Shown here one piece after another: positions 24,943 to 34,312 of a stretch of DNA of 64,000 nucleotides; positions within the stretch are counted from its first letter, which is position 1, and every line of letters starts with the position of its first letter. Position numbers and translations under genes: made by a program. The notes beneath the pieces were generated by a model, which did no database searches, was not told the origin of the DNA, and saw nothing but the letters and a program-made list of their open reading frames with translations. This DNA is from Tsuneonella sediminis (GTDB lineage: Bacteria > Pseudomonadota > Alphaproteobacteria > Sphingomonadales > Sphingomonadaceae), in assembly GCF_051912845.1 (NCBI RefSeq), contig NZ_JBNCBU010000001.1, positions 2,046,001 through 2,110,000 of the forward strand, written 5' to 3'.

Positions 24943-25008
24943 ATAAATGCTGGATAACGGCAACGAGAGACGATCGTCCGCTGCCGGTCCGCCTGTGAAG
25001 GAATAGCC

Positions 25009-26409
25009 ATGCCGCGCCCGCTTAATCTGCATCCCGACCGGCTGTTCCCCGCCGAACCAGCAACCCGCGCGATCGCGCGCGAACTCTATCGCGAGGTGGC
25101 GGACCTGCCGATCATCAGTCCGCACGGGCACACCGATCCCGAATGGTTTGCCGTCAATGCCGCGTTCGGGAATGCCGCCGAATTGCTGCTCGTGCCCGAT
25201 CATTACCTATTCCGGATGCTCTATTCGCAGGGAGTGCGGCTGGAAGACCTTGGTATCGGCGGACACCCTGCCGACCCGCGCGCAGCCTGGCGCATCCTGG
25301 CCGAAAACTTCCACCTTTTCAGTGGGACGCCGAGCCGGATGTGGCTCGACTGGGTTTTCGCCGAGGCCTTCGGCATCGAAGTCCGGCTCGATGGGGAAAC
25401 CGCCGACTTCTATTTCGATACGATCACCGAGGCGCTGCAGCGCGCGGAGTTCCGTCCGCGCGCGCTGTTCGAACGATACGGCATCGAATTGCTGGCAACC
25501 ACCGAAAGCCCGCTCGACACGCTCGAGCATCACCAGGCGATCCGCGATAGCGATTGGACCGGTAGGGTAATCACCGCCTACCGCCCGGACCCGGTAGTCG
25601 ATCCCGATTTCGAAGGATTCGCCGACAACCTCGCGCGGTTTTCCGAGCAGACGGGCGAGGACTGCTCGTCGTGGACGGGGTACCTAGCGGCGCACCGCAA
25701 GCGCCGGGCGTTCTTCGCAACGATGGGCGCGACTTCGACCGATCACGGCCATCCCAGCGCCGCGACCGCCAACCTGTCATTCGCGGAAGCCGAGGCCCTC
25801 TTTGACCGGGTCAAGGACGGCGCTGCAAGCGCCGCGGACGCGGAACAGTTCCGCGCCCAGATGCTCACCGAAATGGCCGGGATGAGCCTCGACGACGGTC
25901 TGGTGATGCAGATCCATCCGGGTTCGTTCCGGAACCACAATCGCCAGCTTTTCGATATGTTCGGCCGCGACAAGGGAGCGGATATCCCGACGCGCACCGA
26001 TTACGTGACAGCGCTGCGCCCGCTGCTGGAAAAGTATGGAAACGAGCCGGATCTCTCGATCATTCTCTTCACGCTCGACGAAAGCAGCTACGCGCGCGAA
26101 CTCGCGCCGCTGGCGGGGCATTATCCCTGCCTCAAGCTGGGACCGGCATGGTGGTTTCACGACAGCCCCGAAGGGATGCGCCGCTTTCGCCTGATGACGA
26201 CCGAGACTGCGGGTTTCTACAACACCGTCGGCTTCAACGATGATACGCGGGCCTTCCTTTCGATCCCCGCGAGGCACGATGTCGCCCGGCGCATCGATTG
26301 CGGTTTCCTTGCCCAGCTGGTGGCAGAGCATCGCATGGAAGACTGGGAAGCAGCGGAGACGGCCCGCGACCTCGCGTACAATCTCGTGAAGCGAGCCTAC
26401 CGGTTGTGA
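25009..26409 (+). CDS. uxaC: Uronate (glucuronate/galacturonate) isomerase
   Basis: 466 residues, the usual UxaC length. An amidohydrolase-like barrel with the N-terminal HGHTDP (His39, His41) metal motif, LLATTESPLDTLEHH, GLVMQIHPGSFRNHN and the C-terminal VGFNDDTRAFLSIPARHDVARR. It converts D-galacturonate to tagaturonate and D-glucuronate to fructuronate, the entry into the saturated-uronate branch. AAGGAA lies five bases before the ATG. The stop overlaps the GTG start of the reductase gene, so the two are cotranscribed and coupled. Confidence 0.95.
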   Translation: MPRPLNLHPDRLFPAEPATRAIARELYREVADLPIISPHGHTDPEWFAVNAAFGNAAELLLVPDHYLFRMLYSQGVRLEDLGIGGHPADPRAAWRILAENFHLFSGTPSRMWLDWVFAEAFGIEVRLDGETADFYFDTITEALQRAEFRPRALFERYGIELLATTESPLDTLEHHQAIRDSDWTGRVITAYRPDPVVDPDFEGFADNLARFSEQTGEDCSSWTGYLAAHRKRRAFFATMGATSTDHGHPSAATANLSFAEAEALFDRVKDGAASAADAEQFRAQMLTEMAGMSLDDGLVMQIHPGSFRNHNRQLFDMFGRDKGADIPTRTDYVTALRPLLEKYGNEPDLSIILFTLDESSYARELAPLAGHYPCLKLGPAWWFHDSPEGMRRFRLMTTETAGFYNTVGFNDDTRAFLSIPARHDVARRIDCGFLAQLVAEHRMEDWEAAETARDLAYNLVKRAYRL

Positions 26410-27767
26410 GGCTGAATTCCGAGACCGCTGCTGGTCTTTCGGCTGAGATCGCACGCGGAAATTACGACCGCGACGGGCAGGCGATCGGGATCGTCCATTT
26501 CGGCATCGGTGCGTTTCATCGGGCGCATCAGGCCTGCTACACCGACCTCGCCCTGTCCGCGGGCGAGCGCGACTGGCTCATCTGCGGGGTATCGCTCCGT
26601 TCGACCGCGGTCGCGGACCAGCTCAATCCGCAAGAAGGGTTGTTCACGCTGACCGAACGCTGCGGCGATTCCGCTTCTATCCGGTTGGTCGGCTCGGTCC
26701 GGGAGGTGCTATTCGCGCCCCAGCAGTCGGACCGGGTGGTTGCCCGGATCGCCGACCCGGCCTGCCGCATCGTCTCATTCACCGTCACCGAGAAAGGGTA
26801 CGCGCGGGGGGAAGGCGACCGGCTCGATCCGTCCAGGGCGAGCGAGAGCTTCTATCCGCTTCTGGCTCGGGGACTGGCCGCGCGGCGTACTGCGGATCTG
26901 CCGGGCGTGACATTGCTGCCGTGCGACAACCTCGCCAACAACGGCGGCGTGCTGGCAGGCTTGGTGCGTCAGTGGCTGGAAGCGGAGGATCCCGCCCTGC
27001 GCGAATGGTTCGACCGTGAATGCCGCGTGCCCTCGACGATGGTCGACCGCATCGTGCCGCGAAGCGGGCGGGACGATCTGGAAGATCTGGAGGCCAGGAT
27101 CGGTCTGCACGACGAGGGCGCCGTCTTCACCGAACGGTTCAGCCAGTGGGTGATCGAGAACGATTTTGCCGGTCCCCGCCCAACCTGGGAGCGCCACGGC
27201 GCCCAGGTCGTCGACGATGTTGCGCCCTTCGAGACCGCCAAGCTGCGCATGCTCAACGGGGCGCACTCGCTTCTGGCCTACTGCGGGCTGCGCGCGGGGT
27301 TCGAATTTGTCCATGAGGCGGTGGCTGATCCCGCATTGCGCCAGTTGGCAGAGCACCTCATGCGCCGCGAAGCGACCCCTACGATCCCGGCGACCGAAAG
27401 CCAGGATCTGGACGCGTATGCCGATGAATTGATGGCTCGTTTCGCCGATCCGGCATTGCGCCACCGTCTCGCGCAGATCGCCATGGACGGCACGCAGAAG
27501 ATTCCGCAGCGGTGGCTGGACACCGCCAGCGAGTCGTCAGGCGCAGGGCGTGAGAGCCGCGCGATTGAAACAGGGTTCGACGCTTGGCTCTGGCATCTTG
27601 CCGATGGACGCTTCGTCGATGATCCCTTCGGAGAAGAGCTGGTCAGCCTGATGGCCTCAGGCGGCCGGGAGGCGGTAATAGCCCGATGCTTCGAGGGAGC
27701 TGAGGGGGCCGGTCCGCTTTGGGCTGAATATGCTCCGCTCGCAGGGATTTTTCTAAAGACGCGATAG
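26406..27767 (+). CDS. uxuB: Mannitol dehydrogenase family hexuronate reductase (UxuB-type)
   Basis: 453 residues. Polyol-specific long-chain dehydrogenase: Rossmann segment IVHFGIGAFHRAHQ, catalytic-region FTVTEKGYARG, CDNLANNGG, and the helix KLRMLNGAHS that supplies the K-N-H active-site set. It reduces a ketouronate with NAD(P)H. The N-terminus matches fructuronate reductase/mannitol dehydrogenase rather than the distinct tagaturonate reductase UxaB, yet the only dehydratase here is altronate-type, so it may act on tagaturonate in this host. The GTG start at 26406 overlaps the uxaC stop (GTGA); longer in-frame starts lie inside uxaC. Confidence 0.85.
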   Translation: MRLNSETAAGLSAEIARGNYDRDGQAIGIVHFGIGAFHRAHQACYTDLALSAGERDWLICGVSLRSTAVADQLNPQEGLFTLTERCGDSASIRLVGSVREVLFAPQQSDRVVARIADPACRIVSFTVTEKGYARGEGDRLDPSRASESFYPLLARGLAARRTADLPGVTLLPCDNLANNGGVLAGLVRQWLEAEDPALREWFDRECRVPSTMVDRIVPRSGRDDLEDLEARIGLHDEGAVFTERFSQWVIENDFAGPRPTWERHGAQVVDDVAPFETAKLRMLNGAHSLLAYCGLRAGFEFVHEAVADPALRQLAEHLMRREATPTIPATESQDLDAYADELMARFADPALRHRLAQIAMDGTQKIPQRWLDTASESSGAGRESRAIETGFDAWLWHLADGRFVDDPFGEELVSLMASGGREAVIARCFEGAEGAGPLWAEYAPLAGIFLKTR

Positions 27768-27928
27768 GGAAGCACAGGGCGGATAGCTGAAGCGCAATTG
27801 GGCTGGTTCTCTTCTTGAGCTGGTCGTCCGTCTTGCGGCTCCGAAGCAGCCTGTCGACGAACCTCGGCTAAAATTCCGCTTTCCGCCCCGATCCCCGACG
27901 GTTTTGATCAGTCGAGGCAATAAAGATG

Positions 27929-27966
27929 GCCGCGGCCTCTCCCTTTCGGAGAGAAGAGGCCGCGGC
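27929..27966 (-). terminator. Strong hairpin ending the 27976 receptor gene
   Basis: GCCGCGGCCTCT (27929-27940) pairs perfectly with AGAGGCCGCGGC (27955-27966) around a 14-base loop whose ends can pair further (CTCC/GGAG). It starts ten bases after the receptor stop on the minus strand and is followed by TCTTTATT. It may work in both directions, also ending the uxaC-uxuB unit. Confidence 0.7.
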
Positions 27967-27975
27967 TCGGTACGT

Positions 27976-30825
27976 TCACATCCGCATGTTGGCGCGGACG
28001 TAGAAATAGCGGCCCGGGACATCGTGGGCCGACTGGGCAAAATTGTTCGATTCGCAGGTCACGCATCCCGGCGTGGCGACATCGAACAGGTTGTTCACAC
28101 CGACCGCAAAGCCAAAGCGGTCATCCGGGCCTACGAGAAAACGCAGTTGCGCGTCGGTATAGAATACCGATTTCATCACGTTGTTGGTTTCGCGCAGCTT
28201 CGACGTGTAGCGCCCGGTGAGGGTCAGGCCCACTTCGTCCCCCTCGAGATCGAGGATACCGATCGATTTCCAGCGCGGGAACGACTGGGCCGGCGAGCCC
28301 ACTTGCGTGCCCTCCCGGCTGAGGAGCTGATCGCCGGTGGGGCCCGGGACGATGACGTCGTAATTCTCGAGGAAGGTGTTGGCCCAGGTGAAGCCCAGGC
28401 GGCCGATGCCGGTCTCGAGCCCGCGATACGAGACGTTGACGTCTATCCCGCGGGTACGGATCGCCGCGATATTCTGCAGGAATCCCTGCACCTCGGTGAG
28501 TTGTCCGTTGACGCGGGTGACCAGGCTGCAGGTGGCCGGGTCGCCAGTGACCAGGCAGTTGGTAACCGTGGTCGCGCGCGGTATCGCCTGGATCGCTCCC
28601 TCGATCCTGATCTTGTACCAGTTCGCCTCGATCGAGAGCCTGGGAATGAACGACGGGCTGTACACCCCGCCGACCACCCAGCTTTCGCTCGTTTCGGGCA
28701 GCAGCGCCTGGTTTCCGCCGGTCGTTACCGAGATCTGCGCGTTGGCCTGCTGGTAGCTGCCATTTGCGGGCACGCCGGCCGCGATACACGCCTGTCGGAT
28801 CGCCGCGTCGTTCTGGAACCGGCGGGGCGCCGCATTCGCCGCATGCGAGGAACACGGATCGTCGAGAACCTCGTCGAAGCGCGACTGCGATCCGAACAGC
28901 TCGCCGATCGAAGGGGCGCGGAACCCTTCGGCATAGGTGGCGCGCAGCCGCAGGTCGTCGATCGGCTTCCAGTTCACCCCGCCCTTGAGCGTCGTGGTCG
29001 ACCCGGAAGTCGAGTAATCCGACACGCGCACCGCGCCGTTGAGCTCGAGAAGCCGGATGAACGGAATGCCCGCCAAGAGCGGGGCGTTCACCTCGGCATA
29101 CGCTTCCTTCACATCGTAGCCGCCACGGGTGGGACGAGCCGGAATGTCGGAGCTGAAGCCGGCCGCCACCACAGGGTCAGGATCGAACCGGCCCTTGAGG
29201 TCGCGGTACTGCGCGCCCAGCGCCAGCCCGAGCGGGCCGCCGGGAAGCTGGAAGAGCTCGCCCGATACGTTGGCCGTCAGGTCGAACTGGGTCTGCTCGC
29301 TGCTGTCGTTCTGTTCGAACGTGACGAAGTCGATCATCGCGGGGGTGATCGAGCCGAAGCCGCCGAAAAGGTTGAACGGTACGCACGAGCCGGTGCAGGC
29401 CGAGATCGGGCCCAGCGCCTGGCGCAGCTTGCTGGAATCGATGTTGCCGAGCATCGTCTGCTTGGCCTTGTTCTTGCCGTACGAGGCATTGACGTCCCAG
29501 AACCAGTCGCTGCCGCCGACGTCGAAGTTGCCGTCCAGCGTCGCGACGCCGTAATAGGTGTCGACTGTCTGGCTGAAGCGGCGCGGACCGCCTTCAAGGA
29601 AGCGCCGGAAGATCGCATTCACGTTGCCGTTGGGACCGCCGAGGTCGACGCCGAACGGATTGAACGGATTGCTCGCGCTGACGACGATGTTGCTGAGGAC
29701 GGGGGTCAAGCCGGAGGTCGGCCCGATGCCGAACGGCAACGGCGCCGCCTGGTTCTTCGACTTGCGCTGGTTGTAAAGCGTCTTGATCGAGAAGCTGGTG
29801 TTCTCGCCCAGTTCATAGGACAGGTTGCCGAACGCCCCGATGCGTTCCAGCGGTACCTGCAGATAGTTGAAGGGCTGGAAGTTGAAACGATCGGCCGGGC
29901 TGTTGAAGCCGCGGAAATCGGCCGGCGTCGGCCGGCGCCCTATGACCGGCGCGATCAGCGTCGCATTGCCACCGACGAAGATGGAGCCGGTGTAGCGGCC
30001 GTTCGGCGTGAAGCTCGAGCAGGTCGCCTGGCAGCGAACGTCGTAGGGCTCCGGAAAGGCAGAAAGCGCCCGCGTGCCCGAAAAGACCGGGTTCTGGTCG
30101 ATGTAGCTGCCACCGACGACGATCTGCAGCGGTCCGTCGCCGCCATTGCCCCAGCTCGCCTGCAGGTTGGTGGTGACGCCGTCTCCCTGCTGGTAGCCGC
30201 TGACCTGGGCCGAGGCGCGGATGCCGTCCTGCGCGCGCTTGGTGATGATGTTGACCACGCCGGCGATCGCGTCGGAGCCGTAGATGGCGGACGCGCCGTC
30301 CTGCAGCACCTCGACTCGCTCGATGGCGCTTTCGGGGATCGAGTTGAGGTCGGTCGACCCCGGCACGCCGCTGGCCGAGGCGCCGTTGACGAACCGCAGA
30401 CCATCGACGAGCACGAGAACCCGGCGCGAGCCCAGGTAGCGCAGGTCGACCTCTGCCGACCCCGCGCCGACGCCGCCGCCGTCGGGCGGGTTGCCGAGGT
30501 TGCCCGAATTGTTGAACTTGGAGTTCAGGCCGCCCCCCGAACTTGGCAGCCGCTGGAGCACGTCGGTGACCGAATTGAGGCCGGTCTTGGCAATGTCGCC
30601 TTCATCGACGAAAACCACCGGGGCATCCTGGTCGAGCGGATTGCGCCGGATTCGCGATCCGGTCACGACAATCGGAACCCCGTCCTGCGCGGAGGCACCC
30701 CTTGCATCAGTCGTCATGCTCTCGTCGGGCCGGATGTCCTGACCGTGAGCGGCAATGGCCATTGTGGCGGTCGCGACGGCAAGCGAGGCGCAGGCAAGAC
30801 GCAGTCGATTCCGGGTAATTGTCAT
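27976..30825 (-). CDS. TonB-dependent receptor
   Basis: 949 residues. Signal peptide (LRLACASLAVATATMAIAAHG), then a TonB-box-like PIVVTGSRIRR, plug domain (DVLQRLPSSGGGLNSKFNN, LGSRRVLVLVDGLR, RVEVLQDGASAIYGSDAI) and barrel ending in FYVRANMRM. The plug type GSRIRRNP is the broad sphingomonad TBDR class whose substrates are mostly unknown. No copy of the uronate operator lies upstream and the gene points toward the uronate locus, so membership of that regulon is not supported. AGAGGA precedes the ATG. Confidence 0.93.
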   Translation of the reverse strand: MTITRNRLRLACASLAVATATMAIAAHGQDIRPDESMTTDARGASAQDGVPIVVTGSRIRRNPLDQDAPVVFVDEGDIAKTGLNSVTDVLQRLPSSGGGLNSKFNNSGNLGNPPDGGGVGAGSAEVDLRYLGSRRVLVLVDGLRFVNGASASGVPGSTDLNSIPESAIERVEVLQDGASAIYGSDAIAGVVNIITKRAQDGIRASAQVSGYQQGDGVTTNLQASWGNGGDGPLQIVVGGSYIDQNPVFSGTRALSAFPEPYDVRCQATCSSFTPNGRYTGSIFVGGNATLIAPVIGRRPTPADFRGFNSPADRFNFQPFNYLQVPLERIGAFGNLSYELGENTSFSIKTLYNQRKSKNQAAPLPFGIGPTSGLTPVLSNIVVSASNPFNPFGVDLGGPNGNVNAIFRRFLEGGPRRFSQTVDTYYGVATLDGNFDVGGSDWFWDVNASYGKNKAKQTMLGNIDSSKLRQALGPISACTGSCVPFNLFGGFGSITPAMIDFVTFEQNDSSEQTQFDLTANVSGELFQLPGGPLGLALGAQYRDLKGRFDPDPVVAAGFSSDIPARPTRGGYDVKEAYAEVNAPLLAGIPFIRLLELNGAVRVSDYSTSGSTTTLKGGVNWKPIDDLRLRATYAEGFRAPSIGELFGSQSRFDEVLDDPCSSHAANAAPRRFQNDAAIRQACIAAGVPANGSYQQANAQISVTTGGNQALLPETSESWVVGGVYSPSFIPRLSIEANWYKIRIEGAIQAIPRATTVTNCLVTGDPATCSLVTRVNGQLTEVQGFLQNIAAIRTRGIDVNVSYRGLETGIGRLGFTWANTFLENYDVIVPGPTGDQLLSREGTQVGSPAQSFPRWKSIGILDLEGDEVGLTLTGRYTSKLRETNNVMKSVFYTDAQLRFLVGPDDRFGFAVGVNNLFDVATPGCVTCESNNFAQSAHDVPGRYFYVRANMRM

Positions 30826-31183
30826 GGTGAGATCCTCTCAGGATTTACTGCGGCGGGATGAACCATAATTTCAGCTGCCCGAAAAGAGGGTAATAACGGC
30901 GAGTCCGTTGTTGCCCGAGCGAAATCAAAGATGACGTCTGTCCGCAACAGGCAGCGCCATTCGCTTTCCTGAAGGAGGGGCTGCATGGGGCCGGTCTGGG
31001 CGGGGGCCGGTATCGCGAAATTTTGGCCTGAGCCGTGCCATTACTCTGTGCACAACTCGCTGCGTTCCGGCTGTTTGCGAAATGCACGCCGGTTATGGGG
31101 CACCCGATAGAAAGTATGGCCGATGGCCTTGCTTTGCTCTTAGGACTTGATGCTGCGCGAAACGCGCAAACGGGGGGATCGTA
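30826..31183. other. 358-bp divergent intergenic region between two TonB receptor genes
   Basis: No open frame of coding character. It must hold the promoters of both receptors. The plus-strand receptor has a GGGGGGATC ribosome site directly before 31184. No copy of the ACCGGT-centred operator and no clear repeat is visible. Confidence 0.55.
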
Positions 31184-34183
31184 ATGCTAGCTTCCATGTC
31201 GTTGAAGACCGTACTGGCCGCGGGAACGGCCCTTGCGGCGGTGTCGGCAACGATGCCGGCCACCGCCCTGGCGCAGACCACGCCCGATGCGCAGACCACT
31301 ACGCAGCCCGCTCCGACCCCGACCGGTGCGGAGACCCCTGCATCTGGTGCGCCGGCGACGGCGGACACGAGCAGCGGACAGGGGTCGGAGATCCTCGTCA
31401 CCGGATCGCGCATCCGCCGGGATCCGAACGACAGCGCGCTGCCGCTGCAGATTGTCACGACGCAGGAGCTTCAGCGCAACGGCATCAGCAGCCCCGAACA
31501 GCTGATCGGCTACCTCACCACCAACGGAACCGGGTCAGACAACCTGGCGAGCAACGCCGACGTGGTTAGCGGGCAGCAACGGGGCAACAACGGCGCGTCG
31601 TTCGCCAACCTTCGCGGTCAGGGATCGGGCGCGACCCTCGTCCTCCTCAACGGCCGCCGGGTCGCAGCCCACGGGCTCCAGGGTTCGGCAGTGGACGTGA
31701 ACCAGATCCCTTTTGCGGCGATCGAGCGGGTCGAGGTCCTTAAGGAAGGCGCCTCGGCGATCTACGGCACCGACGCAATCGGTGGCGTGATCAATTTCAT
31801 CATGCGCAAGGACTACCAGGGCGTAGGGCTGCAGGCGTTCGCGGACATCGCGGAAGGCGGCGATCACACCATCTACCGGACCTCCGCGATCGCCGGTTAC
31901 GGAGATCTGCGCGAGCAGGGCTTCAACGTCATGGCCGCCGTCAGTTTCAGCGACATGCCGGAGCTTCGCGGCGACCAGCGCGATTTCGTGAACACGTTCC
32001 AGCCCGATCGCGGCCTGTCGCCTGATACCCGCGGCACGCCGTTCGCGACGATCTTTCCCCTCGCCGGCACCTTCTTCCCGAACGCGGCCTCGACCCCGTT
32101 CATTCCCGGTACGACGACGCTAGCGAGTGGCGGCATCAACGTTCTCGACCTTCCCGGGGGGCTGGGTTGCGGTGTCATCGCGGGGCAGGGGCCCTACGAC
32201 GCTGAACTCTGGGCGACCCCGACCGCGGGACTGGCCTGCGCCTTCGACACGGGCCGGTCGGCCGTTCTCCAGCAGCCGCTCGAGACGCTGACATGGTTCG
32301 GTCGCGGCGTCGCGAGGTTCGGCGAGCACGAGGTCACCGTGGAGGCGACAGGTTCGGACGCGACCGCGGCGAAACGTTTCTCGGAAGTCCAGATCACGCC
32401 GAACACGACCACGCAGAACTATGCGCATCCGGTCGGCGCCCCGGGCTACGCGTTCGTCTACAGCGAGTTGCTGCGGGTTTTTCCCGCCCTCGCCGCGCGC
32501 GCGCCGGCGGCGCTGTCGTACCGGTTCCGCTGCGTCGAATGCGGACGCCGCGAGATCGTGACCGATACCCAGACCGCGCGCTACACTCTGGGCCTCGACG
32601 GCCCGCTGTTCGGAGGATGGGATTACCGGACCGGCATTTCCTATGCGGAGAGCCAGTCGAAATCGACGCTGGGGACCGGTTACTATTACCGCGGGACGAC
32701 CGGGAGCGGGGCTGACGATCCGAATGCGCCGCTGGCGCCGGGAGCCACGCGCAGAGGCCTGATCGGATTGCTGAACAGCGGCCTGCTCAATCCCTTCCTG
32801 CTGCCCGGCCAATCGCAGAGTGCCGCCGCGCTCGCGGCGCTCGAGGCGGTGTCCGCCGAGGGCGTGGTCCTTTACGGCGGCAAGTACTCGGTGACGCAGG
32901 CCGACGCCTCGATATCGGGCGGGCTGTTCGACCTTCCCGCCGGCACCGTACGGGCGGCCATCGGCGTCGACTACCGGAAGGAGAAATACCGCTTCAACGG
33001 GGACGAGCGCGAGGCGGCCACTCGCCCGACCATCATCGCCGCCCCGTTCGACGATGCAAACCAGCTCGCCGGCGCCTCCCGCGAGATCAAGGCGGCTTAT
33101 GCCGAGGTCCTTATCCCTGTCCTCGACAGCCTCGAGGTGACGGTGGCGGGACGCGTCGACGACTACGGCGACTTCGGAACCACGACCAATCCGATGGCGA
33201 GCTTCAAGTTCCGCCCGTTTTCCGCGCTGATGTTCCGCGGCAACTACAACACCGCTTTCCGGGTGCCCGCCTTCAACCAGTTGTTCAACGGAACGCTCGA
33301 ATCGCTCTACACCGGCGGCGCGATCGTGGACCCGTTCCGCTGCCCGAGCGGCGTGGTGAACGAAAACGTGCCCGGCTGCGAATCGCTCGTGCGGTCGATC
33401 GACCTCCTCAGTGGCGGCAACCGGGATCTCGAGCCCGAAACGGCCAAGATGTACAGCCTCGGCGCCGTGTTCGAGCCGTCGCGCAATTTCAGCGCCTCGG
33501 TAGATTTCTTCAGCATCGACCGTGAAGGTACCATCCAGGCGCTGTCGCTGACCCAGGCGCTGAACAACTTCGCGCTCGTGCCCCAGTTGTTCATACGGGA
33601 TCAGGCGAACGGGCCGCTCCAGGCGATCGACCTGCGCGTCACCAACCTCGGCGGATCGAAGACCGAAGGGTTCGAGATTGCCGTTCGCGGCGGTATCGAC
33701 GCTCTTTCGGGGCGGCTCGATGCGGGGCTCGACGCCACCTACCTGACCAAGAAGAAGGAGCAGGTCATCGCCGGCGGGCCTTTCCAGGACCGGCTCGGCG
33801 TCTTCGCGTTCAGCGGCGACCTTGGCCTCAAGTGGAAGCACAACGCGTTCATCAGCTATCGCACCGACATGTGGACCACCACGCTGACCCAGATCTTCCG
33901 CAGCGGGTACACGAACCAAGTGCTTCCCGGCATCGCCAATGGCACGACCACGCGGCCCAACACCGTCGATCGGGTCGACGAATACGTGATCTACAACCTG
34001 TCGGTGGCGTTCACGGGGCTCGAGGGCCTTCGCCTGTCGGCGGGGATCAAGAACCTGTTCGACACGGACCCGCCGTTCGCGATCAGCTACGACAGCAACA
34101 CCGGCGGCGGAAGCTCGTGGGAGCCGCGCGTTGCCGATCCGCGCGGCCGGTCCTTCACGATCGCGGCCGAGGTGAAGTTCTAG
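31184..34183 (+). CDS. TonB-dependent receptor
   Basis: 999 residues. Signal peptide MSLKTVLAAGTALAAVSATMPATALAQ, a Thr/Pro/Ala-rich spacer (about 30-70), then EILVTGSRIRRDP and the plug (LVLLNGRRVAAHGLQG, RVEVLKEGASAIYGTDAI) and a barrel that ends SFTIAAEVKF, with the expected C-terminal Phe. Barrel loops contain paired cysteines (RFRCVECGRR; FRCPSGVVNENVPGCE). It belongs to the same broad class as the divergent receptor at 27976-30825 and may be functionally paired with it, but no substrate clue exists in the neighbours. Confidence 0.93.
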   Translation: MLASMSLKTVLAAGTALAAVSATMPATALAQTTPDAQTTTQPAPTPTGAETPASGAPATADTSSGQGSEILVTGSRIRRDPNDSALPLQIVTTQELQRNGISSPEQLIGYLTTNGTGSDNLASNADVVSGQQRGNNGASFANLRGQGSGATLVLLNGRRVAAHGLQGSAVDVNQIPFAAIERVEVLKEGASAIYGTDAIGGVINFIMRKDYQGVGLQAFADIAEGGDHTIYRTSAIAGYGDLREQGFNVMAAVSFSDMPELRGDQRDFVNTFQPDRGLSPDTRGTPFATIFPLAGTFFPNAASTPFIPGTTTLASGGINVLDLPGGLGCGVIAGQGPYDAELWATPTAGLACAFDTGRSAVLQQPLETLTWFGRGVARFGEHEVTVEATGSDATAAKRFSEVQITPNTTTQNYAHPVGAPGYAFVYSELLRVFPALAARAPAALSYRFRCVECGRREIVTDTQTARYTLGLDGPLFGGWDYRTGISYAESQSKSTLGTGYYYRGTTGSGADDPNAPLAPGATRRGLIGLLNSGLLNPFLLPGQSQSAAALAALEAVSAEGVVLYGGKYSVTQADASISGGLFDLPAGTVRAAIGVDYRKEKYRFNGDEREAATRPTIIAAPFDDANQLAGASREIKAAYAEVLIPVLDSLEVTVAGRVDDYGDFGTTTNPMASFKFRPFSALMFRGNYNTAFRVPAFNQLFNGTLESLYTGGAIVDPFRCPSGVVNENVPGCESLVRSIDLLSGGNRDLEPETAKMYSLGAVFEPSRNFSASVDFFSIDREGTIQALSLTQALNNFALVPQLFIRDQANGPLQAIDLRVTNLGGSKTEGFEIAVRGGIDALSGRLDAGLDATYLTKKKEQVIAGGPFQDRLGVFAFSGDLGLKWKHNAFISYRTDMWTTTLTQIFRSGYTNQVLPGIANGTTTRPNTVDRVDEYVIYNLSVAFTGLEGLRLSAGIKNLFDTDPPFAISYDSNTGGGSSWEPRVADPRGRSFTIAAEVKF

Positions 34184-34198
34184 CCCCGGTATCGCAAG

Positions 34199-34225
34199 GA
34201 GCCGCGGCACCCGCTGCCGCGGCTC
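34199..34225 (+). terminator. Hairpin terminator after the 31184 receptor gene
   Basis: Perfect 11-bp stem GAGCCGCGGCA / TGCCGCGGCTC with a five-base loop, sixteen bases after the stop, followed by TCTTC. The T-run is weak but the stem is very strong. Confidence 0.7.
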
Positions 34226-34312
34226 TCTTCACGGTTTGCGAAAGGGCAGGGGCATCGCCCCGCGTCACGGGTAGGCGCGCGCGCCCTAAGCTCGCCCGTC
34301 CCTGCCGCCCTC

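Noticed and set aside
27904..30861. Plus-strand open frame of about 985 codons opposite the TonB receptor
   Set aside because: Low-complexity Arg/Ala/Asp sequence with no domain; the minus strand has signal peptide, plug and barrel.
32120..34210. Minus-strand open frame of about 700 codons opposite the second TonB receptor
   Set aside because: Shadow of the receptor codons; no start signal or recognisable fold.
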